DNA of 64,000 nucleotides from Syngnathus acus (lineage: Eukaryota; Chordata; Actinopteri; Syngnathiformes; Syngnathidae): NCBI RefSeq assembly GCF_901709675.1, contig NC_051087.1:2186001-2250000 (forward strand), in the 5' to 3' direction. Below, piece by piece: positions 23,626 through 34,720 of the stretch. Made by a program: the position numbers and the translations under genes. The notes below the pieces were generated by a model, which made no database searches, was not told where the DNA came from, and was given only the letters and a program-made list of their open reading frames with translations. Position 1 is the first letter of the stretch. Each line of letters starts with the position of its first letter.

Positions 23626-26600
23626 GACGAAAGCGCAAAGTGTGAGGAAGAAAGCATAATGCTCAATTATATTTCCCTGCAATTAATATTTATAATTTAT
23701 ACAATTTTAAACATAATAATTTAAATTTATATATTTCCCGGACCGTGAGACAATGGGGACAGTGTTCTTGGGATCATTTCAACCAGTTCCATGACCTGTT
23801 TATTTTACCACTATGATTTTATAAGTTCCTGCAGACAAATGCACCTGTTGGTCTATGAAGGATTACAATCTCGAAACTAAAGTGTAAAACAACATGGAAA
23901 TTATTTTACATAAGGAACAGAAGCCATTAACCAAATTTATCTGGCACATGCTATGGGTACATGAAAAAAAAATCACTGTTAAAAGCAAAGGTTAAGACAC
24001 CTGGGGACAGTTTTGAATTGAGAAAAAAATGCATGATGTTGATGTTTCATTATGTATTTTCTTATATATACTGTTTTTACTGCCATTGTTATTGCTGCGT
24101 CGTCCAGGTTGTCGGACAAAGGTTAAGAGATGGTGTCGCATCTGATTGCGGCCGCCGCGGTCGACTGGAGTGCGTGACCCAAATGGCGCACAGCTTGGGT
24201 GCTACATGAAAAACGATGTCACAGGAAGGAAATAGGGCGAAAATATACAGGAGGACGGACGTGCGAGTTTGTGTTCAAACACAGAGCGAGAGAATGGATT
24301 CGGACAGGTTCCTTGTTAGCAGGGCATGGCTAGCGCCGGCGAGGCGAGAGGTTAATTCGCTATCTGTCGCTGCGTTCAACTTGGGTCACCGCAGCAAGTC
24401 CTTAAGTCATAAACACTCGTGGGTGAGAGCCATGTACAGGTAGCGCTCATGAATATTCAATGTTTTTTATTTCTCTCGCGACTGCTTTCAGTGCTTTACC
24501 TTTTATTGAAGAAAAATAACAAATAGATTCTTCTTAAATGACCTCTAAAACTGTTTTTTGTTTCCCAAAACATTACATTTCTATTCGAGCCGGATTAGTA
24601 ATCAGTTTTAAAATCAAATTTACATCTAAACTACTGTGTATAAAACTGAAAATGAATTTTTTATTATTTTTTTTCATCGTGATACGTGATTGTACAGGCT
24701 TCGTAATGATTAGGGAACAAAAATATTGTGTACCGTTGCTCGCCACCTCGGATAAGACCTGTTTGACAGAAAGCGCCAGGCAGCGCTATCAATTGCGCGA
24801 CAAATCCTTGCTCCATCTCTCAGCCCCTTAACCCCAAGAAAGTGCCTTGTGAAATAGAAAGATTACGCCGAACGGAGATTCCATTGTAGGTTGGAAATGG
24901 AGAAATTGCAGCGGTGTGGAGGGCTGGGAGGAAGGAGAAGGCACTGGTTGGGAGGGGCGGAGCCGGGCTGGGGCGCCGTGTATCCTAAAGCAATAAGCAG
25001 GCCACAGGTGGGGCTTGGTGTCGGCGCAAGATGAGGCGATCGTCTGGACCGCCGTGACCCCGTCGAGGCCACGTTTTCTCTGGAGGTGAAACTTGATATG
25101 GGGAGGATAATGGAAAAGCTTGGGGGTCTTTTCATATCAAAACAGATATGTGGATTGGAAGAGACTCAGTAGAATACTTGCTTCTATCAAATCTCTTTAC
25201 TGGATTGTAATAGCCCAGGATGGTCCAAATGTCTCTTGATTGTTTGCAATATTTATCATTAAAATTGAATATTGGGGAATTAATCTGTGATGCGACTAGC
25301 AAAGTCGGTAGATTGACCATTCTCAGTCTGTATCGTTTAAATAGAGCGATACAATGTCAATGTTTACAGGCGGGTTGGCTTTAGGTTATGTAACATGTTA
25401 CGGTCAGTCTGCGTAGAACCCCACATGCTACCCTCCCCCTTGGGCTTTGCTCCTGATTATTGGCATGCCAATGACGCATGGCACCCCTTCCCATGACTGA
25501 CTGGCTTCTGACAACTGGCTGCTGACAGGCCTTGAGGGGCCATGCAAGGCTGGGCACAACCTTCATTTTATTCTGGGTCACTTCTGTTTATGCCTTATTT
25601 TCCTTCTGCTTAGTTTTTGTGATCATTGTCATGTTCTTTTCTAAAATGTCCCTCATAAAGGGAACAACAGGTGTGTTTTGCTGCAATTGTGGTGGAAACA
25701 CACACCCAGTTCTAGGGACTATTTTAAACACCCCCCCGTGGAAGCAATCCGTCCCCGCTGTCCCATGAAAAAAAATAAAACGCATATAGTACCCGAGGCT
25801 TGGACTCTAGTCCTGTTTCAAGAGTCCCCTATGATCATTTTTAAAGACAGACCAACTGTTTCTACTGTAGACAGTGAAAATGTGGGAGCATTCCAGTTTC
25901 AAACTCACAGACCTTGTTTGATTAAAATTTGTCCAAATCCTCGGAATTTTCAACCTCTGATTTCTGGAGTCCACCATGAAAGCAGGAATGGTATCTTTGT
26001 GTTGAATCAAAATAAACCAACCGTTAGCTAACATACGTAGCTTCCCAACCAAGACCCGAATAGTGACGTAGACAATTCCGTTTGATGCTCGTTCCCCCGG
26101 GGGGGGTCCCGGCAGCTCCGCTCGGAGCCGAGTTCCGTCCCCCGAGGAACGACGCGAGCAGACAGTCTGACTGGCCGGCCTGCGCTACAGAGCACAGACG
26201 TGACACTCTTGAGGTTCTTCTCCCCACCTTTCTTCACATCACCTCATTTTGTACCAGCCAATGGAGATATCATAAATAACATTTCAACATAATTATTCAT
26301 CGGGAAAATATCAAAAAGCACTTTACATGATCCCCAAATTTGTGTAGCGCGCCAAATAGAACCCGCCCTCCCCTGCACGTTTTTCCACTTTGTCACTCTG
26401 CTACCAAGTTGTCAGAGTGACGCTGTTGGGATTTTTTTTTTTTTTGCTTGATGGATGGTGAATGGTGCTTATACAAGAAGCCACTCCAGCGCGCCCATAA
26501 ATATGCATGGTGACATTTGGAACAAAGCCACTCGTCCTCTCTTTCCTGATGAGCTGTGCCGGCGTACTATAACATATTGCCATACTGTCCCACCTTGTGT

Positions 26601-28130
26601 TTCATAGCCAATCTCTCTGTTCATCAAGTTGGCAGATAACCTCTAGACGCTGACAGATGACGCGCATGCAAAACCCCGGCCCACGTTATTTCCCAAAATG
26701 GACGCTAAGACAAGTAATTAATGGGCTGTGCCGTGTCTGCTCCGATGAAGACGACGGCGTTCTCCAGACAGTTTGGAGGTGAAGGCCGTTACATTACTCT
26801 ATTGATCGCCGGCGGGTCGGGGGTGGAGGCGTGTTCCCACATTCATAGACCACCGCGTGAAGAAGAATGCCCCCCGTGTTCTCATTTAAGACGGAGAAAA
26901 TCTCCCTCACTTTTCTTTGTCCCCATGTTGTGTTAAAGGCTGAAATTTTAATAGGGCTCTTGCACTGGATCTCATTAAACGCTGCAATTGTATCGACACT
27001 AGCTAGCTAGGTATCACACTAGTTGACTAGCACGCTAGCTAGCTATTGCTCTAGCTATCTATTGCTCTATGTCCTTTTTATAAAATTACACAAAGCAAAT
27101 ATACAGATTTAAAATAATAATAATAATAGACACCAAACTAAAACTAAGCATTTTTGGAAATAAATGCAACTCATTAAACCTAACACAGCTTATTAAAACT
27201 AATTAGAATTAACTAATTTAAAAAAATAATAATAATAATAATCTGAATTGAAACAAAAATTGACAATGAAAATTCCCAATAACCCTGAGTGGAACGCTAC
27301 CAAGTCGTTTATTTTGTTGCTTGATAGACACTATAGACATCTCCTTTCCGTTTTCTTTTCTTTTGTCCAAACATCACGCCAGAGAAGAATAACTGAGAGA
27401 CAGCCGGGAGCAGCTCCTTTCATAGCCCACACACATGCATCTCTCCCCTCCATCTTTTGACCACAAGTGGAACTGTGACTCAACAGCCGGGATACAGTAC
27501 AGCAATCTTCCTTCGCCAGACCCTCTTGAATATTCATGGATAGCAAAATAAGCTAGGATCCGGCCGTCTCTCATCCCTCCATCCATCCATGCTGACACCT
27601 AAGCAAGTGGAACAAAAGTCCACATTTTCCAGTCTTGTAATTGCCTGACAAATTTAACATGAGCAGATACAAATCAGAACATTTGAGTCCAAATTTCATG
27701 ACAGAATTTGAGTGCCAAATAGAACTCCAGAGTACAGTACAGCAATCTTTCCTCGCCTCTTGAATATTCATTGCTATCGAAGAAACTTACGACCCATCCG
27801 TCTTGTATCCATCTGCGCTGATATAAAGCGTTCAGGGAGTGGGAGGGGGGGGGGGATATATGGAAGTAATAGAAGATCTTTAAAATGGTGCGAGAGGGGT
27901 GGGCACGATGGCGGGGACGGTAGGGGGGTATGTTTTACACTAATTCCCTCATCCCTTTTCGCAGGAGTGCCATGTTACAAGCGAATTCCTAAGGCGAGCC
28001 AATGGCCCGATAAATCTGCCCGAGCGCCGCTCTCTCTCAATTTGTCTCTGCGGAATGTCAGCTGGCTGCCATCCAGATGGCGGAGAAGCGCTTTTTCACA
28101 ATGCGCCAATATAGCGGCAGAGATCCAGAG
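23626..28130. other. Intergenic region between divergent lsm6 and znf827, left part
   Basis: No gene recognised. It includes a GCTA-rich patch (26999-27065), an AAT repeat near 27112-27128 and 27224-27240, and two diverged copies of a roughly 100-bp segment with TACAGTACAGCAATCTT and CTTGAATATTCAT (27492-27600 and 27732-27829). Reading frames in this stretch do not resemble proteins. Confidence 0.55.
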
Positions 28131-28225
28131 GGATGGATGGATGGATGGATGGATGGATGGATGGATGGATGGATGGATGGATGGATGGATGGATGGATGG
28201 ATGGATGGATGGACGGACGGATGGA
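28131..28225 (+). repeat. (GGAT)n microsatellite, about 95 bp
   Basis: More than twenty consecutive GGAT units with two GGAC variants near the right end. It reads as repeated Met-Asp-Gly-Trp in one frame, which is an artefact of the repeat and not a gene. Confidence 0.95.
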
Positions 28226-28715
28226 GATTTTTCAGATTTTTTTTACTTTGTAATTACTGCAACTTGACCTGCTTGACATTTCGTTTTTATTTCCCCCCAC
28301 TAACTTGGGACTTTCCTAAAAGTTGAATCTGAAGACCTGAGATATTGACATATTTACTTACTCGCACATATACGACTTCTGCTATTTACTGCGGGCCTAT
28401 ATAAAGCCTCGTCATCCGAGTGTCCATACACGGCCTCAGACGTCCACTTCTCGAGCAGGTCCATGCTGACAGAATGTAGTGGGAAAGAAAAAAAAAAAAG
28501 AACGAGTAAGCCGAGATGCGACGCACAGATGCCATGCCAGAATCGTCTTGGAGCGCGGCGTGAAACACAAAATGGTCGTGTTTGGTGTCGCTCCCACATA
28601 GCTGGGTCCAGGTGGCGGAATGGCAGAGTGGGAGAACAGACCATGTTTGTGTGAAGATGCAACAACTCTCTCTCTCTATCTGTCTGCCTCTCGCAGCCCC
28701 CTCCCTCCCTTCCTC

Positions 28716-28740
28716 CTTCTTCTTCTTCTTCTTCTTCTTC
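28716..28740 (+). repeat. (TTC)n microsatellite
   Basis: About eight TTC units within a longer pyrimidine-only stretch starting near 28695. Confidence 0.9.
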
Positions 28741-29140
28741 CGATCTCTGGTCAAACAGTCTTTGTTCTGTATTTAAAGGTCGAAGGCTAGCAGACCCCGA
28801 GTTGCCTTCCGACCCCAAACCCCCAATAGCTACTGTACATTCCTAATGTACATCATGGAAATGCCAAATACGCAATATTTCCTGAAGTGGACAAACGTTT
28901 GAATTGCAAAGCTACTCGGGCTGTGCAAATCTGATCAGTATCTTGATACATGGACTGAGATACGATTCAAGGGCAGCACATTCTAACAGGGAATGAGTCA
29001 TTCGGTTCCCTGGCTTTATTATTCAATTTGATACGGTACGACTCAGTTCTAAAATGTATGTATACACACACACACACACACGTAGTATATTTTAATTCTG
29101 CTTCTATTCTTGTATGTTTCCCTCATAAGGCCGGGGTCAT

Positions 29141-30125
29141 GTACCGTAATTTTCGGACTATAAGTCGCACCGGAGTATAAGTCGCACCAGCCATAAAATG
29201 CCCAAAAATGTGAAAAATAACATATATAAGTCGCTCCGGAGTATAAGTCGCATTTTGGGGGGCAATTTATTCGACAAAATCCAACACCAAGAACAGACAT
29301 GAACGAGCAACAACAGGCTAAACGATACGGTATGCTAACGTGACAAACACAAACGAGGAGCTGAGAACGGGCCTGACGTAACATTCAGTTATTTAAAAAA
29401 AACTATTACATAAATAACACGTTTATAAAACCATCTGTGTCACTCCAATTCATTAAATCCATCGATCGTCCTTTGTCAACAATGCCGTGTGCCGCGCCGC
29501 AGTTCAAATTATTCCACAGGCCCATACAACGATATATAAACTATATTTTAAATAACTATCACATAAACAACAATATTATCAAACCATTTGCGTCACTCCA
29601 AATCATTAAATCCATCGATCAAATTTCTCGTCTTTTATCGATCGTCCTTTGTCAACAATGCCGTGTGCCGCGCCGCAGTTCAAATTATTCCACAGGCCCA
29701 TACAACGATATATAAACTATATTTTAAATAACTATCACATAAACAACAATATTATCAAACCCTTTGTGTCACTCCAAATCATTAAATCCATCGATCAAAT
29801 TTCTCGTCCTTTATGTCATCCTGGTGACAGAGGTCATGTCCAGAGGATATCGCGCTTTAAAGTGTTAATTACTTTATCTGATTTTTTCTCTCTATTTTTC
29901 ATGTTTTGAATATGTTCAAGATAAAGATATCAAAGCATGTGAAGTGATCAACTATACTAAAAATAACATGTGAAGTGGTCAACTATACTTGTAAGTAAGT
30001 GATGTGTTAATGATCAAGTAAAAATTTGTGAAAAAAAACATATATAAGTCGCTCCTGAGTATAAGTCGCCCCCCCCACCCAAACTATGAAAAAAACCGCG
30101 ACTTATAGTCCGAAAATTACGGTAC
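29141..30125. mobile_element. Non-autonomous DNA transposon with terminal inverted repeats
   Basis: The left end reads GTACCGTAATTTTCGGACTA continuing into TAAGTCGC. The right end is its reverse complement, GCGACTTATAGTCCGAAAAT then TACGGTAC. Subterminal AGTATAAGTCGC motifs repeat inward near 29172, 29240 and 30058. The interior has no transposase frame and instead holds a 176-bp tandem duplication. The TIR is a widespread vertebrate repeat signature. I did not assign a superfamily, because the target duplication is unclear. Confidence 0.8.
29461..29812 (+). repeat. Tandem duplication, 176-bp unit, inside the TIR element
   Basis: The unit beginning ATCGATCGTCCTTTGTCAAC starts at 29461 and again at 29637, and the two copies are nearly identical for their full length. 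A third partial unit follows near 29790-29815. The low divergence implies recent duplication within the transposon. Confidence 0.88.
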
Positions 30126-30139
30126 CAGGTCAGGCAGTG

Positions 30140-30480
30140 ACCTGTTTGTGCGGGATATCGGGGTTTGGTTTCAGGAATGTATAGTTACCGACGACGGAAT
30201 ATAGAACAGCCAGTTGGTTGTGACCAGAAAAGAACGAGAGGGTGACCGTATAGGGGCTGCTGGACGAACAAGCGAGTTGGGGCTCGACCCGCAGCTGTTA
30301 GGCAAAGCCATGGGGTCAAGAGTCGCTGGGTATAAAGCATGGGGACTGGAAGACTCGGGGCAGGCGCTCAACAATTTTCCTTTGAGGCACTTCATTCTGA
30401 CATCGGTTGAATAAAATCTTGGCACCTTCCTTAACAGCCAAAACTCAAAGCCGAACCATCTAAAATTCATGAAATACTTT
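30140..30480 (+). mobile_element. LTR-like segment (possible solo LTR)
   Basis: A TATA-box-like GGGTATAAAGC at about 30328 is followed some 80 bases later by an AATAAAA signal at about 30410, with GC-richer sequence upstream. This resembles the U3-R-U5 order of a retroelement LTR. There is no internal coding sequence, no recognisable primer-binding site and no resolved TG...CA ends or target duplication. It could instead be chance promoter-like sequence. Confidence 0.3.
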
Positions 30481-33400
30481 TGTGAGTCCTACTTTGTAGA
30501 TAACGTCAGTGTAGCTTGATCATAATAAAACACTCCAGCGACCCGACAACAAACAGAGAGGCTGCCACGCAAAAGCGCCGAAGGGGTTCATGTTACTGCG
30601 TGACAGTTGGCACGGGTGTCAAACCGGCGCCTTTGCCAAGCTGCGCTGCCAGGAGCTCAGCGTGGCCGCTTTTAATATTTCAATTGCCCCCCCGCCCCAG
30701 CCCACACAACCACCCCAATAGCCCGTGTTCCTGTCCGCAAACCAACCAGATTATGACAACGGCCCGCCTCGCCGCTTATCTGACGGTTGCCTAGCGACAG
30801 ATCCCTGACCTGGCTTTGACCTCCTCTGGATAAGGTCAGCACCTGAAGGTGCTCCCATTGGAGGGCTGCCTGGGAGGGGGCGGGGCTTGGGGGAGCAATA
30901 GAGGCAACAGCTCTCTTCTGCATACTCTCATGCAGCCTGCTGATAATAATGATAATATAAAAAAAAAAAAATCTTCCAAGCCCTCCTTAAAAGCATCCTT
31001 CATGTTGTCCTTCATTACTTGCAGCAGTTATGCAGCAAAGTAAGGCCGCAAATAACAATTATTTGAATAATCGTTTATCCTGTTATTTACATTGATCATT
31101 TTGCCGTTTAATTTTGAATTATCTTTTGTATCTGTCCATTTCACAGTAAACATTCTTTTTTTTTTTTTTTTCCTTACACTTGTTCAAGAAGGGAGATGAT
31201 GAAAGTCTCGACTATCGCGCCACTGCAATCATTCACGATGGTGCAACCCGTTTGTTTGTCGTTCACCATCAACCAGGAAGTAGTCTGCTTAGCAACAAAC
31301 AGGCCAACAAACAAATACAGTTTGTCCTCAGCAGAAGCTTTTAGAAATGACTGACCAAATTGTATATGATATACCGGCTAACTTTATATAACTGTATGTA
31401 TGATATATGTCCTTGTTTACAAGCTTTAAAATAACTCGTCCTCGTGTCACAGGACCTTCACTTCCCTCCGGGGGCCTTTCACAAGACCTCTGGCCCAGTT
31501 CACCCGGGGCAACCTAGGCTCCTCCTCTGTGTGTGTGTGTGTTGAAGAGAGAAGCCATTGAAGGTCAAAGGGCAGGAAGTTGGCCACCTGCCTCTGTCAC
31601 GCTGGTGTCAGTGAGGAGGAGGGAGGAAGTGGTTTGCACAGACTTTGACTGTATGATTGAGCAAGGTTATCTCCGGTAAGATGTGAACGGTGAGGTCATG
31701 AAAAGTGCTTTGAAGGTGTCCATTGAAAAGCTTGTCTCTTCAATTTCAATTTTTTTTTTTTTTAAAGTTTGAAAATTGAATGTATTATTTTAGAATAGGA
31801 ATTTAATCATTTTTAAATAACTGGACATTAAATGTAAATTTTAAACTTAATAAATGTAGTTTGAAAATTAATTACATTTATTTTTAATTAAATCAAAACA
31901 TAGTAACAATTTTCTTTTTTTTTTTTCAAATTTTCTCATAGGAGTTTTTTTTTTTTTTTATGAATCATTTGTATAGTGTCCTTGCATGCCCTGCCTATAA
32001 AAAGTATCCCAAGCCATAACTGAGGCTTCACTGTAAGCGTACATCTACTGTACATCACGTTATCATTATGTCGCCATTGTCAATGTCAGCGCATAGTCTC
32101 TATTATACACGGCAGGCCTCCCTCCATTAATGTATCGACTGCCTCCTGAGTTCCATCTGAAAAGTGTCGTTTTAAAGAGCAACTAACAAGGTAAAGAGAA
32201 TGTGGGAGGCAGACCTAAATCACACGGCTACAAATAGAGGTGTCATAAAGATGTCCAGCAATTATCCCGTCTCATTTCCTGATCAGAGTGGTCTGTTTTT
32301 TTTTTTTTTAAAGGGGTATTTTTTCACAGCTCAGGATGTAACCCCCCCCACTAGGCTAGTCGCCATTGGACTCCTCTGGGCCGCCTCCTCCTCGCCCTGC
32401 CGCGTGTGTTCACACCTCGGCCTTCTTGTACATCCCTCCATCCATCTTTTCCCTCCTTCCTTGCGTCCCGCCATGCCTCAACCTCACACCCTGCCTCCCC
32501 CGCCCGGCGCAGGAGGCTCGTTACCGTGGCAATTAGTGGGAAAAACTCAAATTAACCCTCTTGGCCGCCTGTAGGTGACAAAGACACGTTGGGTTTTCTG
32601 CTAATTGGGAAACAGAACAACATGATTAGACGGGGGCTGAGCAGGATGTGATGGGACAGGTTATTTCTTAACTCGCATGGCATTCAAGTGTAAAAATAAG
32701 TAAATGAATACTTTTGTTAAGTCCAATGTGCATTGATGTACCTGGATTGCAGGGCAGACAAATTGATTAAATCGATGAATTATCACACCCCTAATATCGA
32801 TCTATCTTTGGGAGAATCCTGGATCTATCTCGTTGTCTTTCTCTCCAAACTCCAGAAGCAAAAATTACTAAAGTAAACTCAATTTCATCTCTCCAGATGC
32901 CACATCTGCTTTGATGTGTTATAAAGACAGCAACACATGTCAGCCATAGTTCAAAACCACTGCGGCCAAAAATGTTTGTTGTTCTTTTTATTTGTCCATG
33001 AACATAAAATTGGGAATTTGACTAAAAGTGTCAAGATAAATATGGTTTTAAAGGCCTTGCACTTGTTGCACTTTTTACAACAGACGATTCTCTGGACAAA
33101 CTGTTCCAAGCACCAGGGGAACCCGATCACTATTCATCGTATTTTACATTAATCTGGATCTAATCTCTTACAAACATTGCTATGATCACCATGGCATTCA
33201 CGACCACTTTTCATTTTCCATCTACTTAAGTTTGGCTCTCTTGTGTAGGTTGCAGTCTGTTTTCGCTCTATTCTGACAAAGCTCGCCAGCAGTTTGAGGG
33301 CGCACTGATAGTCGCCATGGTAACGTGGCCACGACCTTGTTGGGGGCGCACACCTAAAGGTCATTAATCACCACTCCAGGGATATGTAACCATTGACAGC

Positions 33401-34170
33401 TCTCAGATTTCCCAGCTGGAAGACAAACACGACTAATGAGGAAAAGATGGGGCGTATGAATAAGATGTGATGAATGCCAGTCTCTATTTCTCATAGACGC
33501 AAGGTCAGTTGAAACTTATCTAGAAGGGAGGTTCAGTAGTCGTGGGGAAAACTGCGGGACAAAAGCGCCTTGTTGGATGCACCAGTCGAGAGGAGACGTG
33601 ACGACAAACAACAGCGCTGAGCATCAACAAAGGCCTTCTGTATTAACTTTGTTTTAGTCAAGATGGAATATCCTCAAGGAGACTGAGGGCAGCTCTAGAG
33701 CAAAGTGGAGACTGTGGTGCTTAATACTAGATTGACCTCGCCAGTTGTAAGGAGGCACACGAGCCAACAACAACACAGGACAAGGGTCTCCTGTGCTTAC
33801 TTGATCGAAGACGGATTTGATACAAAAGGAGACTAAGGGCAGGCAGCCCTGCGTCAAAGTGGAGACTGTGTGGAGCGTCGTACTGCAGTAATAAAACATG
33901 CTTCATGAAATGCACCAGTGGGAAGGTGATGTGCTAAAACAACTAGACAGACAGACAGAAAGATGATGTTGAATAAGTACGAAATAAACTATAATACATA
34001 GATAGCTCAGTAATATTTGAACAAAGTGAAAAGTATAATATTATTTGACAGTGAAATAAAATGGAGTGCTGAATTACAATTCATCCAATTGGATGTGCAG
34101 ATGACAATATGGTGAGGAAGTAGGCTGTTGTTGTCAATACAGTACGTACACTACAAAGCTTTTGGGGGGC
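30481..34170. other. Intergenic region upstream of znf827
   Basis: No gene recognised. It contains a GT microsatellite near 31531-31542, poly-T runs (31155-31170, 31750-31763, 31917-31926, 31948-31959) and a decayed tandem repeat at 33578-33945. The rightmost part leads into the znf827 promoter and may include distal control elements. Confidence 0.5.
33578..33945 (+). repeat. Decayed tandem repeat, roughly 150-170 bp unit, about 2.2 copies
   Basis: The phrases AAGGAGACTGAGGGC and CAAAGTGGAGACTGTG at 33675-33716 recur as AAGGAGACTAAGGGC and CAAAGTGGAGACTGTG at 33826-33870. The leading TGCACCAGT recurs at 33578 and 33911. Copies have diverged by substitutions and indels. Confidence 0.7.
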
Positions 34171-34677
34171 ACCTTGCTTGTCGCGGGGGCGAGCACCTCA
34201 GCCACTCGCCGCGTGTGTGTGCGCGCGCGCGGGCAAGCCAGTACGGCGTGCGCGCGTGTGAGCGAGCGTGCGCGCGCGCGCCCGTCTGCTCTGCTGTTGC
34301 TGCCCTTTGATCCCCCGCATTAGTGTTAGTTAGGGGGGCTCCGAGGCGCACAGCAGTCAAGACAGCCGAGCGAGCAAGGCAAAGCGGCCCAGGCGGCGCC
34401 CCCTCCTCCGCGGCCCGGGCTCCCCTATTTTCCCCCCTCTCGCCTCTCTCTATCTCTCGTCTCCCCCTTCGACCGACGGTCCCGCTCTGAAGCGAGCGAA
34501 GCCAGCCAGGTGCAAGACCGAGCGAGGAGCAGCGGCAGCCCGCCCTCCTGCCTGCCCGCCCGCCCGCCGTCCGTCCGTCCCCTCCGGTCTCCTTCAAATG
34601 GGAGCGAGCCTCTTTTCTTCCGTCTCCCCGCGCCAGGACGAGAATGTGATTTAAAAACAAGCGTTTTGGGGAGGAAA
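34170..34677 (+). promoter_or_regulatory. znf827: znf827 CpG-rich promoter and 5' UTR
   Basis: A sharply GC- and CpG-rich block precedes the znf827 start codon and continues to about 35120. It includes alternating purine-pyrimidine runs (34205-34282) and CCGCC-type repeats near 34540-34580. No TATA box is evident. The exact start site within the block is not determinable. CpG-island promoters fit a broadly expressed developmental regulator. Confidence 0.65.
34205..34282 (+). repeat. Alternating GT/CG purine-pyrimidine tract (Z-DNA prone)
   Basis: Runs of GTGTGTGTGCGCGCGCGCG and GTGCGCGCGCGCGC lie within 80 bases, just upstream of the likely znf827 transcript start. Alternating CG/TG is the classical left-handed-DNA-forming sequence. 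Confidence 0.8.
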
Positions 34678-34720
34678 ATGCCAAGGAGGAAGCAGGAGCA
34701 ACCCAAGCGCCTGCCTTCAC
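34678..34720 (+). CDS. znf827: znf827 exon 1 (NuRD-recruiting RRK motif)
   Basis: ATG at 34678 encodes MPRRKQEQPKRLPS plus the first base of the next codon. The donor is TTCAC|GTAAGT, a near-consensus site. The frame runs on in intron 1, but the GTAAGT donor and the match of the split His codon (C|AT) to the family HVSR... sequence fix the end. This tiny exon holds the whole RBBP4-binding motif. The 13.5-kb intron that follows is the largest complete one in the window. Confidence 0.95.

Noticed and set aside
26085-26160. GC-rich imperfect palindrome near CCCCCGGGGGGGG
   Set aside because: Arms are short and interrupted; this is expected for a G/C-run patch.
27712-28326. 204-residue frame with repeated Met-Asp-Gly-Trp
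   Set aside because: The repeat is the translated GGAT microsatellite and the flanks resemble no protein.
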